Source: JAGLCW01 sp964422555
GTDB taxonomy: Bacteria; Caldisericota; Caldisericia; UBA6126
NCBI GenBank assembly: GCA_964422555.1
Contig: CAYRBR010000029.1
Coordinates: forward strand, 1 to 18,177
Reading direction: 5' to 3'
DNA length: 18,177 nucleotides
Below, piece after piece: positions 9,401 to 16,525 of the stretch (its first letter is position 1; each line of letters begins with the position of its first letter). The notes below the pieces were generated by a model, which worked only from the letters and a program-made list of their open reading frames with translations, did no database searches and was not told where the DNA came from. Made by a program: the position numbers and the translations under genes.

Positions 9401-12400
9401 ATACTTCGTGGGAATACTGAGGAGTAGTTCCTGGGAAGGAGTAGAGAGGTCTGAAACTACGATCGTTATTGTCATCGCCATATTTGTAAGCGGTGATCAT
9501 AACAGGTAGCATTTCGTATTCAGAGATTACGTGATCAGGATCACCCTTATCTCCACCAAAGTCTACACCAACAGTATCAATTCTGGAACCATTAGCTTCA
9601 GATAACTCAAATACATAGACACCATTGTTACGTTGGAAGGTTCTGGCATCAATGACACCACCGGTCCAAGTGTTGGTTGCTAAGTCATAAGCACCGATAA
9701 TTTCGGTTTCTCTGTCGCCAAAGGATACTTTTCCGTCTTCGTTCAAGTCGTCTTCACTGAAGTACTGTGGAGCGCGATCTGTGAAGTCAGAGGAATGAGG
9801 AGGATTGGTTACCCAACCATCACCAGCACCATCATAAAGATTGGTACGTGGGTTTAAGATACCACGGTCTTGCCATGCATATACAAACGCATCGTTGGTT
9901 GGTTGTACGGATTGCATGACTTCGTGTTCGTTAATGGTAACTTCAAGTTTGTTATCCACATCAGCAGTTACTTTTTCCTTGTCTGGAGTAAGTTCTAATG
10001 CGTGGACATCAATACCATCGGTTGGAGGTTCTGCGCAACAATCTTGATAAATCTTGATTGTGCCGTCCCAAAGTGTAACTGTTACGTTCACTTTACCATA
10101 AGAAATTGGAATCCATTCTTCAAAACGGAAGATGTTTTCAAGTCCGGTGTAATTCAACTGCTTATTGTCGACTAATAAAGGATTGGTGTAACGATAGGTT
10201 CCGCCATCGCGGTCTACGTTGGTCCAATCTTGACCCCAAGCATGTTCAAATTCTTCCATGTTGGAAGAATCAATTACTACTTCGCCAGTCCAATCATAAG
10301 CAATAGGTACATGACGTAAACCATTGTATTCATAATCAGAGGTGACAGTATTTTTCTGCTCATCAAATACTTTTGGCTGAGCAAATGGACCAGAGATGAC
10401 CACTCTTCTAAGCTTGTAGTCGATTGGTGTATCTTCTGCAAAGCTTAAGTGATTTCCATCAATATCTTTCAAGATGAAGTATAGTCCATAATCAGTTAAT
10501 GGGAAGAATTCTGTACCTAAACGGTTGAAGTCTGTGAAATTGTTGTAATCCACATCATCATACCAATACCACCACCAAATGGCAGGGTAGGCATTCCAAC
10601 CGCAATGATCCTGATCGGTTCTGGTAACGCCACCAGCGGTAACGACACCCTGAACTCTACCAGTGTGGGTTTGTCCACCGGGATATCCGCGGCAGTCTTT
10701 TCCAACATCAAGAATTAAAGGATTATATGGATGCTGAATTTGTGGAGTTGGAACATTCATAGGAGATAAAGCACTTGGTCCAGCAGTATAATTTACTTGT
10801 GAATTTTGTAAAGCGTGGTCTACAGTAGACATTTCTACAAAGTTCACGTATGGATCAGGAGCTAAAACCTTGAAGGATTTTACACCACAGTAATCAATAC
10901 CCATGGATTCCCAATGACGGGCTCCACTGTAAGGTACGTTAGGATAAGAATTAACATCCCAGTCAAATTCGCCTACGGGAGCGACTGGTTTGTCAACTAC
11001 GAAATAAGGAGGATGTGTAATGGTTGAGTTGTAATCAAAGATTACGTTTTCAGTCCATACACGTACTTCAAGTTTAGTAGCAGCATCACGTGCTAATACG
11101 GCAACTTGAATTTCTCCACCTTCATCAGTACTGGTTCTTTCTCCATAGTTCATGAGATATGAAGGTACACCAAATGTACTGACAAAGAAATCACCAAAGA
11201 TGTCTCCATAAGAAACATAACCTAATTTTTCAAATCCGTCGCCACAAACTTTGCACTGACCTTTGTCTTGTGAACAATCAGCGTCGATAAAGTTTGGTCT
11301 TTCTTCTACTTTTACGCAATTAGGAATACGTTCTGGTCCTTCGTTAGGATATTTTGGATTAGGATTCCATAATTCGTCTCCGGCATCCAACATACCTGGG
11401 TGAGGTCCAACATCGTCCCAATTCCAATAGAGGTATGTACCATCTAAGTTCACCTGAACGATTACTTTTTGAGAAGTAACAACACCATTAGACATGGCAA
11501 AACCGGTGAAGAGATAATCAATACCAGCATTGTGGGCATTGTAGAATACAGCAACTTCTTCGCCGTCTGGTACAGACATGCGAATACCATTTGGATCGTT
11601 GACATCGTTAGGATTGTCAGCGTCTTCCAATTTCATGGTTAAGTTCGGGAATCTTTGATCTAATACGCCTACACACTTTTTAGAAGCCTGGAACTTAATA
11701 GCTTCTGGAGCTACGTTGTACTTCTTCTGAGCATAGCAGTCGTATTTGTTCATTAAGTCTTCTGGGAATGGAGGTACTTGATAGGCTGGAGGACCCCATG
11801 CCTTACTACCTTCCATGTGACCCCAGCGAAGGTCGCCGGTGTTGTCATGGAGTTTCCAGAACGGATCGCAAAGCTTGTAATCTTTTGTGCTACCAGATTC
11901 ATTAATGTAATGAGTCTTTGGTGCAGGTTCTACACCACCATCGTCTTTTACAGCTACGATACGTACACGTAAATCGTAATCTTCAAGAACCCATTTGCCG
12001 TCTACATAATTTTTCTTGAAGCCAGCATATTGTCCGTTTGGAGGACAGGTTCCACGATAAGGTGTGAACTGGAAGGTAGCTACTGGATTGTCAGCAGTGA
12101 TTACTTTGTAATCTTCGTAAATCTTGCTGGAAGTAGGACCTTCAGTGTTACGGATTAAGATGTATACTTTTTCTGCTTCGTGGTATACGCCATCTTCCCA
12201 ATAGGCTGCTCTTGGAGCAGGATCTACTGTAACATCAATTTGAGAAGTTTGTTCTACCTGGAATGGTTTGTCAATTTTGACGCTCATACCAATTTTGTCA
12301 GAAGGATATACTTCCCAGTCGATGTAACGGAAGTCACAGTTTTTGCCCATGGATAAACCATGAACTGTGCTTTGGTTAATCCAGAAATCTTGGTTTTCGC

Positions 12401-15400
12401 CAATTTCTGAACCGCAGTTATAAGTTACATCAGAAATGGTAACTTCGGTTAAACGAATGTCGCCAGTTCTTACAGAATAAGCTGTTAGCCAAAGATCGCC
12501 ATCGTCGATCATGTTTGGATCGCCGGCAATACCTTGTAATACTAAGAGATTGCGATAAACAGCATCAAATAAAGCAATATTGAAATCCAATGCGTTGTAG
12601 AACAATTCATCGGTGTCAATATCAGCAGCTAAATCTGTGTCGCCAGCAGCAATAACGGTGAAAGGTTTGTAGGTAAGAATACGAGTTAAACGTACGTCAC
12701 CAACACTCATTACACCATCGCCGTCCATATCAAGATAGGCCATCGGACTATAAGCCCAATTGGCACCAGTAAGGGAACTGGAAGCATTTAAGTCTCTATA
12801 GATAATATCATAGGAGACTAAACCAGGATAAGTTACATCTTTTAAACTTTGATCGAAAGCGTCGATATAATACCATCCGCCTAAACAATCTAAGTCTTTC
12901 CAGTTCATTACAGAACCATTACCATATCTACCAGAAAGGTCAAATACACGGATGTCGCCAGGGGAAGCAGTTCCACTACCGTCAATATCAGCATATAAGA
13001 TATTGGTAAACATATCTGGAGCAGGGTCTGTTGTAGCAGGATCACGAACACCCATGAAGTATTTGTAACCGTCGCCAACAAATCCGTTACGTACATTGTT
13101 TCCTACTTTGTAGACGTCTTCGTCAACATCATAAGTCCAGTTGTAAGGAATGTCTTCATTCGGCCAATTTGCATCACGGAATAAATCCCATGCATGGAAG
13201 GATTTTAATTCAAATCCTACATCAGCATCACCAGCAGCAACTGTTGTGTCGGCTTTATATCGAATGACATTGTTGCCAACATTAACGGTAACAGGAGATA
13301 ATCTCTTGTCGCCTTCAGATACTAATTCTGGGGTGAAAGGATCGTGGTCGTCATCATTGTTTTTGTAAATGGTTTCGCCGCAACCATACTGATCATTTCC
13401 TTCGGTATCATAGAACATGATATCAGCTGGGAATGGGAGTAAGTCTTCGCCGAAATCTTTAGCAGCATACATACCGTCAGCAGCACCGAGATATTCTTCA
13501 CCGGTACGACCAGCACGATAATCATCGGACAGGTTGTAAGGATAAAGTGTATCAGTTGGTGGAGGAGGTGTACCTGTGAAATTGATGCCCCAATTGTTGT
13601 CAATTCCGTCGTCTTTCCAAATTTCAACACCGATGTATTCACGGTATTTTAAGTTTACATTCTGGAAAGTGGTTGCAGGAATATTAAAATCGGAACCTTT
13701 TTTGCCCAATACGGTGTTTTTCTGAACACTCTGAGCAGAAACTTTCACGTCGTTGTTTGGAGATCGAAGTCTTGCAGCTGTTGTAGAAGGAATCATTCCT
13801 TCCCAAACATCTGTTTCAACAGAAAGATTGTAAGCTGGCTGGTTGCAGCCACCGAATAATACTTCTGCTAAGACAAGAAGATCACCATGTACGCGTGGTA
13901 CTAATTTACCATTCATTTCAGGACTGGATACTAAAGATACATCTCCGGAGAGATATCCACGGTCTTTATCTTTCTTCATGGTTCCTGGATCAACAGGATC
14001 GTTTACATTGGTTAAACGATAATCACCAACGGTGACCATACCATGATCAGAAAGAATGTTACCCATTTCTTCATACATCCATTCGCCTGGTTCAAAGGTA
14101 AACCATTTTTCGAACCAATTGAAATCAGCTGGAGTTTTTTTGTTCTCAGCATGAACCTGATCGTTAGAATAAGGTTCACGGACTCCGTCTTTGTTAAAAT
14201 GAATAGGGAAACGGAATAATTCTAAATGAGTTTCAGGATTAACCATATTTCCATCAGCATCATAATAACAATCCCAATCGGTAGCTTTTACGATTGAGTT
14301 TGGAGGATAGTTCTTTGTTTCACCATTTTTATAAATGGAAACAGAAGTTAATCGAACGTCTCCTTCTTGAACATAAGTGGAATACCCTTGGTAATAATAG
14401 GCATTCAATCCTTTACGATACATAAATTCGCCAGGATTGAACTGATCTACTACTGTCCAATACGTTTCACCATCTTCAATGGGGTCTTCCATAAAGACGC
14501 TTTCATCCATAATGTTAGCAGCATGAACTTCGTCGCCATAATGGAAATAAATTTCTTCTCGCGTAATTGGATCGGCCATCTGACTGTTGAAATACCAGGA
14601 ACAGTCGATGTAAGGATTAGTGTTAACACGATAATTTCCAGATCCATCGTCTTCTGGAAGAATCTGTACTGGGTTGTCGCCCCACATGTTAAGAATTGGA
14701 TCTAATCCACTAAATTCATTGATCCATTTCCAATCGTAATTTCCCCAATAGACAAAATCTACTAAGTCATAACCTGTGTCAGAACCAAATGGACCAGCAT
14801 CCCAGTCGGGAGTGACAACATAATCGTTGCCTTCGAATTCTTCGCCATTGCCCTGAACAACTGAAGGATAGAGTCCTTCGGAGGTGTTGATTAGAGTGAA
14901 ATCATCCATGTCAATCCAACCCATACGGAATAAACGACCGGTACGGTTTTTATCCCAGAAATAGATGGATGTGTTTCCGTCGTCATCAATGGTTGCATTG
15001 AAACGAGGATTTTGTGGATCTAACACATAGGGTCCCTGTGTGTTGTTTCCGGTGGATGGGTCAACAGTTGCAAAAGGATTGGATTTACATTCTTCTGAAA
15101 TGTATCTTCCATTTAAATTTGCAGGATCTGCTGGTTCGTAATAACGACAATCGTTAAAACGTCCATCGGGATCTAACCAAAGTTGTCCTACTTCATCAAA
15201 CACTGCATACCAATGTTCGGATACAGTAGAACGTCCACCTGCAGGTGTGACATCAAGGTAAAAGTCTGTCCAGTAAACTGGTTCAACTTCGAGCTGTACT
15301 GTGTCAGCAGCGACGTTGATTCCATTTTCGAAAGCTAGTTCTGCATCTGGCATACCATAGCCATCGCGTCCCCAGACATCTTCACCTGCTTTTTGCCAAG

Positions 15401-15584
15401 GAAAATCCTTGTTGGTTAATTCTTCTCCGTCGCGGTCGTAACCTACTGGAACCATGCGTACGGCAATAAATGTACCGTTTACATTCTCAGCGGCTTCGAC
15501 TGTTTTTGGAGCAGCCATGAAACCAAATTGGAAAATTCCAGCCACCATCATGATGGTAACTAATAAACTAAGTGTTTTTTTCAT
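6477..15584 (-). CDS. Giant (3035-aa) secreted surface protein with calcium loops and PF07833-like tail
   Basis: The start is set at 15584 by GAAAGGAG at 15591-15598, six bases away; the longer frame from 15614 would contain this site. MKKTLSLLVTIMMVAGIF begins a signal peptide, cleaved near VEA-A32. Residues about 320-1080 contain diverged repeats with six G-D-x-R-[LV]-[TSF] motifs at 408, 520, 758, 876, 962 and 1041. EF-hand-type 12-residue loops begin at 866, 952, 1946, 2334 and 2420. Many Ig-like strand patterns fill the middle. Residues 2669-2741 resemble a Big-1/carboxypeptidase-regulatory sandwich, 2742-2822 and 2823-2907 are Ig-like domains each opening D-T-[ST]-x-P, and 2908-3035 are PF07833-like. 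About 29 cysteines and a high Trp/Tyr/Asp content are notable. I recognise no family for the central 2,600 residues and no sortase motif. An S-layer, adhesin or sheath protein is inferred. Codons in the stretches I read favour C-ending Phe, Tyr, Asn and Asp codons, hinting at high expression. Confidence 0.93.
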   Translation of the reverse strand: MKKTLSLLVTIMMVAGIFQFGFMAAPKTVEAAENVNGTFIAVRMVPVGYDRDGEELTNKDFPWQKAGEDVWGRDGYGMPDAELAFENGINVAADTVQLEVEPVYWTDFYLDVTPAGGRSTVSEHWYAVFDEVGQLWLDPDGRFNDCRYYEPADPANLNGRYISEECKSNPFATVDPSTGNNTQGPYVLDPQNPRFNATIDDDGNTSIYFWDKNRTGRLFRMGWIDMDDFTLINTSEGLYPSVVQGNGEEFEGNDYVVTPDWDAGPFGSDTGYDLVDFVYWGNYDWKWINEFSGLDPILNMWGDNPVQILPEDDGSGNYRVNTNPYIDCSWYFNSQMADPITREEIYFHYGDEVHAANIMDESVFMEDPIEDGETYWTVVDQFNPGEFMYRKGLNAYYYQGYSTYVQEGDVRLTSVSIYKNGETKNYPPNSIVKATDWDCYYDADGNMVNPETHLELFRFPIHFNKDGVREPYSNDQVHAENKKTPADFNWFEKWFTFEPGEWMYEEMGNILSDHGMVTVGDYRLTNVNDPVDPGTMKKDKDRGYLSGDVSLVSSPEMNGKLVPRVHGDLLVLAEVLFGGCNQPAYNLSVETDVWEGMIPSTTAARLRSPNNDVKVSAQSVQKNTVLGKKGSDFNIPATTFQNVNLKYREYIGVEIWKDDGIDNNWGINFTGTPPPPTDTLYPYNLSDDYRAGRTGEEYLGAADGMYAAKDFGEDLLPFPADIMFYDTEGNDQYGCGETIYKNNDDDHDPFTPELVSEGDKRLSPVTVNVGNNVIRYKADTTVAAGDADVGFELKSFHAWDLFRDANWPNEDIPYNWTYDVDEDVYKVGNNVRNGFVGDGYKYFMGVRDPATTDPAPDMFTNILYADIDGSGTASPGDIRVFDLSGRYGNGSVMNWKDLDCLGGWYYIDAFDQSLKDVTYPGLVSYDIIYRDLNASSSLTGANWAYSPMAYLDMDGDGVMSVGDVRLTRILTYKPFTVIAAGDTDLAADIDTDELFYNALDFNIALFDAVYRNLLVLQGIAGDPNMIDDGDLWLTAYSVRTGDIRLTEVTISDVTYNCGSEIGENQDFWINQSTVHGLSMGKNCDFRYIDWEVYPSDKIGMSVKIDKPFQVEQTSQIDVTVDPAPRAAYWEDGVYHEAEKVYILIRNTEGPTSSKIYEDYKVITADNPVATFQFTPYRGTCPPNGQYAGFKKNYVDGKWVLEDYDLRVRIVAVKDDGGVEPAPKTHYINESGSTKDYKLCDPFWKLHDNTGDLRWGHMEGSKAWGPPAYQVPPFPEDLMNKYDCYAQKKYNVAPEAIKFQASKKCVGVLDQRFPNLTMKLEDADNPNDVNDPNGIRMSVPDGEEVAVFYNAHNAGIDYLFTGFAMSNGVVTSQKVIVQVNLDGTYLYWNWDDVGPHPGMLDAGDELWNPNPKYPNEGPERIPNCVKVEERPNFIDADCSQDKGQCKVCGDGFEKLGYVSYGDIFGDFFVSTFGVPSYLMNYGERTSTDEGGEIQVAVLARDAATKLEVRVWTENVIFDYNSTITHPPYFVVDKPVAPVGEFDWDVNSYPNVPYSGARHWESMGIDYCGVKSFKVLAPDPYVNFVEMSTVDHALQNSQVNYTAGPSALSPMNVPTPQIQHPYNPLILDVGKDCRGYPGGQTHTGRVQGVVTAGGVTRTDQDHCGWNAYPAIWWWYWYDDVDYNNFTDFNRLGTEFFPLTDYGLYFILKDIDGNHLSFAEDTPIDYKLRRVVISGPFAQPKVFDEQKNTVTSDYEYNGLRHVPIAYDWTGEVVIDSSNMEEFEHAWGQDWTNVDRDGGTYRYTNPLLVDNKQLNYTGLENIFRFEEWIPISYGKVNVTVTLWDGTIKIYQDCCAEPPTDGIDVHALELTPDKEKVTADVDNKLEVTINEHEVMQSVQPTNDAFVYAWQDRGILNPRTNLYDGAGDGWVTNPPHSSDFTDRAPQYFSEDDLNEDGKVSFGDRETEIIGAYDLATNTWTGGVIDARTFQRNNGVYVFELSEANGSRIDTVGVDFGGDKGDPDHVISEYEMLPVMITAYKYGDDNNDRSFRPLYSFPGTTPQYSHEVYLSGQSFIEVAPIMDLSVSVQPNPLTAGVTPELVDPVSPLSFAITNEEGEPVDLTRGVPDSDGKTYVEDDDIWNHLFKDIHPDPLPEYYWVRTDLHNDDNTKVSNRELYSTPANPFQPIKIDFSLAKDGKYAFRGFCANDEGEFDVYIYTPDRKHAAKAKVNVVLPTAEYAIVNTEDPSGTEYQVPGEPDFVLTAADNRIYRITVTAKNAQGLLLKGVSKGVSTCGGGIKNTARFTPYSTRPASFDFTEKDRYLFAEHFLQDLYPYTLNVGFDFNDNGKVDWRNAELFSLGAFNHSQNGSLQITLGKVYYNTCLVMYDEESIKGGWDVNPNPNLTPPLTGWGLGAIYNSAHKGGYLFADIDDNARLDYHDSLGLDVNAQTTFYVFAEDLCWIGGLIGDNVYCNNPDEADVAGYPPPNKQDPATVEKRFHRAQDSSDYNTNDGSFLLDWEALPNKEVQIGAPTLRVLKAETGEELGKDLVNPANYDLVYAIENHLTVEVRPADPRDREMHEDGRVYMIGNQHQTAIYGHTKKSATDPKVMVTTLHFTPTGLGEDIAGMGYFNKNKYYLTAPYDLKNTSTYTVRNIIDFDSVVGLQVQVIPEGELHPDKTTGVNVKVTEIGTQAPVEGANVTAKGPGVNASKKTDKDGMAVFDITPNDKGLVVFTATKEGRIIGTAELPVIPDTSAPWLELDPVAPLTNKPNQQVTGSTNPGNKVTLNGTPAKVNQDGTFTGSVTLKEGLNTIVGEATNAAGLKVRKLLTVTLDTTPPQIFFDDPGKIIYSEDIDPYCFSGRVDPHSQVTVNGQKAEVVHDIWKVRIAIKPGKNTLTIVAVDEAGNSNTVTEQVSVWERTTIMITVDSKEWTKNAEAQEDLEVPAMILAGRTMVPIRAIAEGLGAVVDYDPVTKGITITLGETTINMTVNDPNAMVNGVEVVLDAPPTVIEGRTLVPVRFISEAFDCEVLWDAATRTVTIIKDYLP
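6480..6863 (-). other. PF07833-like C-terminal domain of the giant protein
   Basis: Residues 2908-3035 contain two half-units with A-G-R-T-M-V-P-I-R-A-I-A-E and E-G-R-T-L-V-P-V-R-F-I-S-E, each ending in a T-I/V-T-I strand. The second closely matches the end of the convergent 939-aa protein, sharing V-N-G-x-E-V-x-L-D-A-P-P. This supports a common mode of surface attachment or assembly, which is inference. Confidence 0.88.
8292..8327 (-). other. EF-hand-type calcium loop 5 in the giant protein
   Basis: Residues 2420-2431 read DIDDNARLDYHD, with acidic or amide side chains at loop positions 1, 3, 5, 9 and 12 and Leu at 8. Ala replaces the usual Gly at position 6, so binding may be weaker. It lies 86 residues after loop 4. 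Confidence 0.6.
8550..8585 (-). other. EF-hand-type calcium loop 4 in the giant protein
   Basis: Residues 2334-2345 read DFNDNGKVDWRN, with D1, N3, N5, G6, V8, D9 and N12 in canonical places. It is preceded by strand-like L-N-V-G-F, unlike the helix of a true EF-hand, so it is a dockerin- or thrombospondin-like isolated loop. Confidence 0.65.
9714..9749 (-). other. EF-hand-type calcium loop 3 in the giant protein
   Basis: Residues 1946-1957 read DLNEDGKVSFGD, a full 12-residue loop with D1, N3, D5, G6, V8 and D12. Its closing G-D is followed by R-E-T, a diverged version of the G-D-x-R-L-T motif of the N-terminal repeats. Confidence 0.72.
11244..11276 (-). other. C-x6-C-x2-C cysteine cluster in the giant protein
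   Basis: C1437, C1444 and C1447 lie within 11 residues (D-C-S-Q-D-K-G-Q-C-K-V-C-G-D-G), the densest cysteine cluster of the protein. It could form disulfides or hold a metal. The arrangement is seen directly; the role is unknown. Confidence 0.6.
12696..12989 (-). repeat. Two EF-hand/G-D-x-R units 86 residues apart in the giant protein
   Basis: Loop 1 (residues 866-877, DIDGSGTASPGD) and loop 2 (952-963, DMDGDGVMSVGD) are near-identical in pattern. Both run straight into the repeat motif, as I-R-V-F and V-R-L-T. They mark a duplicated module of about 86 residues in which the calcium loop and the G-D-x-R motif are fused. Dockerins use the same loop, but here the flanking helices and the duplicate spacing of a dockerin (about 23 residues) are missing. 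Confidence 0.75.
14010..14273 (-). repeat. N-terminal tandem repeat of the giant protein, copy 2
   Basis: Residues 438-525. Landmarks in order are D-C-Y-Y (438), M-V-N-P-E-T-H, D-Q-V-H-A-E-N (475), E-P-G-E-W-M-Y (P499) and V-G-D-Y-R-L-T (G520). They align with copy 1 at offsets of 111, 124, 115 and 112 residues. Confidence 0.75.
14346..14606 (-). repeat. N-terminal tandem repeat of the giant protein, copy 1
   Basis: Residues 327-413. Landmarks are D-C-S-W-Y (327), M-A-D-P-I-T-R, D-E-V-H-A-A-N (351), N-P-G-E-F-M-Y (P384) and E-G-D-V-R-L-T (G408). An earlier D-C-R-Y-Y-E-P-A-D-P segment suggests a further, more diverged copy before it. Confidence 0.75.
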
Positions 15585-15652
15585 AGAGTTCTCCTTTCTT
15601 GAAGATTCACACATAGTCTTCGTCCTTTTCGGACTTGATGCTTAAAAATACA

Positions 15653-15681
15653 ATTCTATCAGTGACTACTCAGAAGAATAA
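15653..15681 (-). promoter_or_regulatory. Weak candidate promoter of the giant protein gene
   Basis: On the minus strand TAGAAT (15653-15658) lies 17 bp after TTATTC (15676-15681). The -10 matches well and the -35 poorly. The leader would be about 60 nt and would contain a small GTCC-GAAAA-GGAC hairpin (15622-15634). Confidence 0.3.
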
Positions 15682-15828
15682 GTGGTCCACAGCAACAGAA
15701 CGTTACATGCTTGTCCATCATATTTTTTCTGCGAAAGTTTCAACATCAAAAACGGTATAGTTAAAACATCCAAACTAAGTATAAGATATCCAGGGAAGGC
15801 AACAATAGGAAAAATCATGGAAGAAAAC

Positions 15829-15879
15829 AAAAAAAGTGGGCAAAAATTTACCCATTTGAGAAAATTTTTGCCCACTTTT
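15829..15879 (-). terminator. Strong terminator of the DUF1659-DUF2922 operon
   Basis: The arms at 15832-15849 and 15862-15879 form a perfect 18-bp stem (core GTGGGCAAAAATTT) around a 12-nt loop. On the minus strand the stem runs into seven T (15829-15835 on the complement). The plus strand has only four T, so it acts mainly leftward. The rest of the 361-bp gap 15585-15945 holds the giant gene's leader and promoter region and no convincing gene. Confidence 0.85.
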
Positions 15880-15945
15880 CAAAAACTCAATAAAGAGAAC
15901 GAAAATACACTACTTTGTGTAAAGTTTAAAGTGCACTCTTTGCTT

Positions 15946-16173
15946 TTAAGGAATCAAATCTGTGAAGGTTTTCTGAATCACTCCTCCATCCTTAATACTA
16001 GAAAGGTCCCCACCATTAGACTGTAGGATATTCTTAGCAATGAGTGTGTTCATCACTGTCTGGATCTGCCCTTCAGTAAGATCCTCTTTTGGATACGGAA
16101 AAGTAAGTGTACTTGTTTTTCCAATCGAATTTGTAAATTGCATTTGTAAGGTTTTTTTAGTGTAATCTGACAT
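15946..16173 (-). CDS. DUF2922 family protein
   Basis: A 75-residue protein. The opening K-T-L-Q-M-Q-F-T-N-S-I-G-K-T-S-T-L-T-F-P-Y-P, the D-L-T-x-x-Q-I-Q-T-V-M-N-T-L-I-A-K-N-I helix and the following S-N-G-G-D-L segment match my memory of the DUF2922 family of low-GC Gram-positives, with the usual length (70-75 aa). The function is unknown. No signal peptide or membrane segment is present, so it should be cytoplasmic. AAGGAGG at 16178-16184 lies four bases before the ATG. It is the second gene of a two-gene operon, 21 bp after the DUF1659 gene. This pairing is common in Bacillota, which argues that the two products act together. Confidence 0.88.
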   Translation of the reverse strand: MSDYTKKTLQMQFTNSIGKTSTLTFPYPKEDLTEGQIQTVMNTLIAKNILQSNGGDLSSIKDGGVIQKTFTDLIP

Positions 16174-16194
16174 ATTTCCTCCTTAAGAAATAAT

Positions 16195-16395
16195 TTAGGC
16201 GTTTAAATTACTTTTTTGGTGATACAGAATTTCTTCTACTGGGTACAACAATAATCCTGCAATTGCGGATACTACGTCATAAATATCCTGTTCAAGAGCA
16301 GTAGCTTTTACATTGCTCAAGGTAAACCGGACAGTTTCATCCCCTCCGGAAGTTAAATAAACAGATACATAGCCAGGTAAACTAACAGTTGTCAT
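16195..16395 (-). CDS. DUF1659 family protein
   Basis: A 66-residue protein. The C-terminal half, L-S-N-V-K-A-T-A-L-E-Q-D-I-Y-D-V-V, then A-I-A-G-L and Y-P-V-E-E-I, fits the DUF1659 pattern (S-N-V-x-x-x-A-x-x-Q-D-x-Y-x-V). The function is unknown. The start at 16395 is chosen because GAAAGGAG (16401-16408) precedes it by five bases; the longer frame from 16416 would translate that site. It is the first gene of the operon with DUF2922. Its promoter should lie in 16409-16480, but I see no clear -35/-10 pair there. It is divergent from the tRNA-Pro gene. Confidence 0.85.
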   Translation of the reverse strand: MTTVSLPGYVSVYLTSGGDETVRFTLSNVKATALEQDIYDVVSAIAGLLLYPVEEILYHQKSNLNA

Positions 16396-16483
16396 AAAAT
16401 CTCCTTTCAAAAACAAAAAATTGTAAATATGAAACGTTCCACTATATAAATCGAAGAAAGGAAATTTTTTTGCAGGTTTTTTG

Positions 16484-16511
16484 TTGTTTTTTTTAAAAAA
16501 TTCAATAGAAT
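16484..16511 (+). promoter_or_regulatory. Candidate promoter of tRNA-Pro
   Basis: TTGTTT (16484-16489) and TAGAAT (16506-16511) are 16 bp apart, placing the start about eight bases before the mature tRNA 5' end. Confidence 0.5.
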
Positions 16512-16525
16512 AGGTAGTCGGTATT

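Noticed and set aside
8292..12989. Calling the giant protein a cellulosomal dockerin protein
   Set aside because: The loops match dockerin calcium loops, but they are isolated, lack the paired ~23-residue spacing and helices, and no cohesin or glycoside hydrolase is present.
15666..15875. Minus-strand 69-residue hydrophobic frame between the giant gene and DUF2922
   Set aside because: Its start lies inside the terminator hairpin, no ribosome binding site precedes either possible ATG, and it resembles no family.
15682..16026. Plus-strand 114-residue frame
   Set aside because: It crosses the terminator stem and overlaps the DUF2922 gene on the other strand; its composition is that of non-coding AT-rich DNA.
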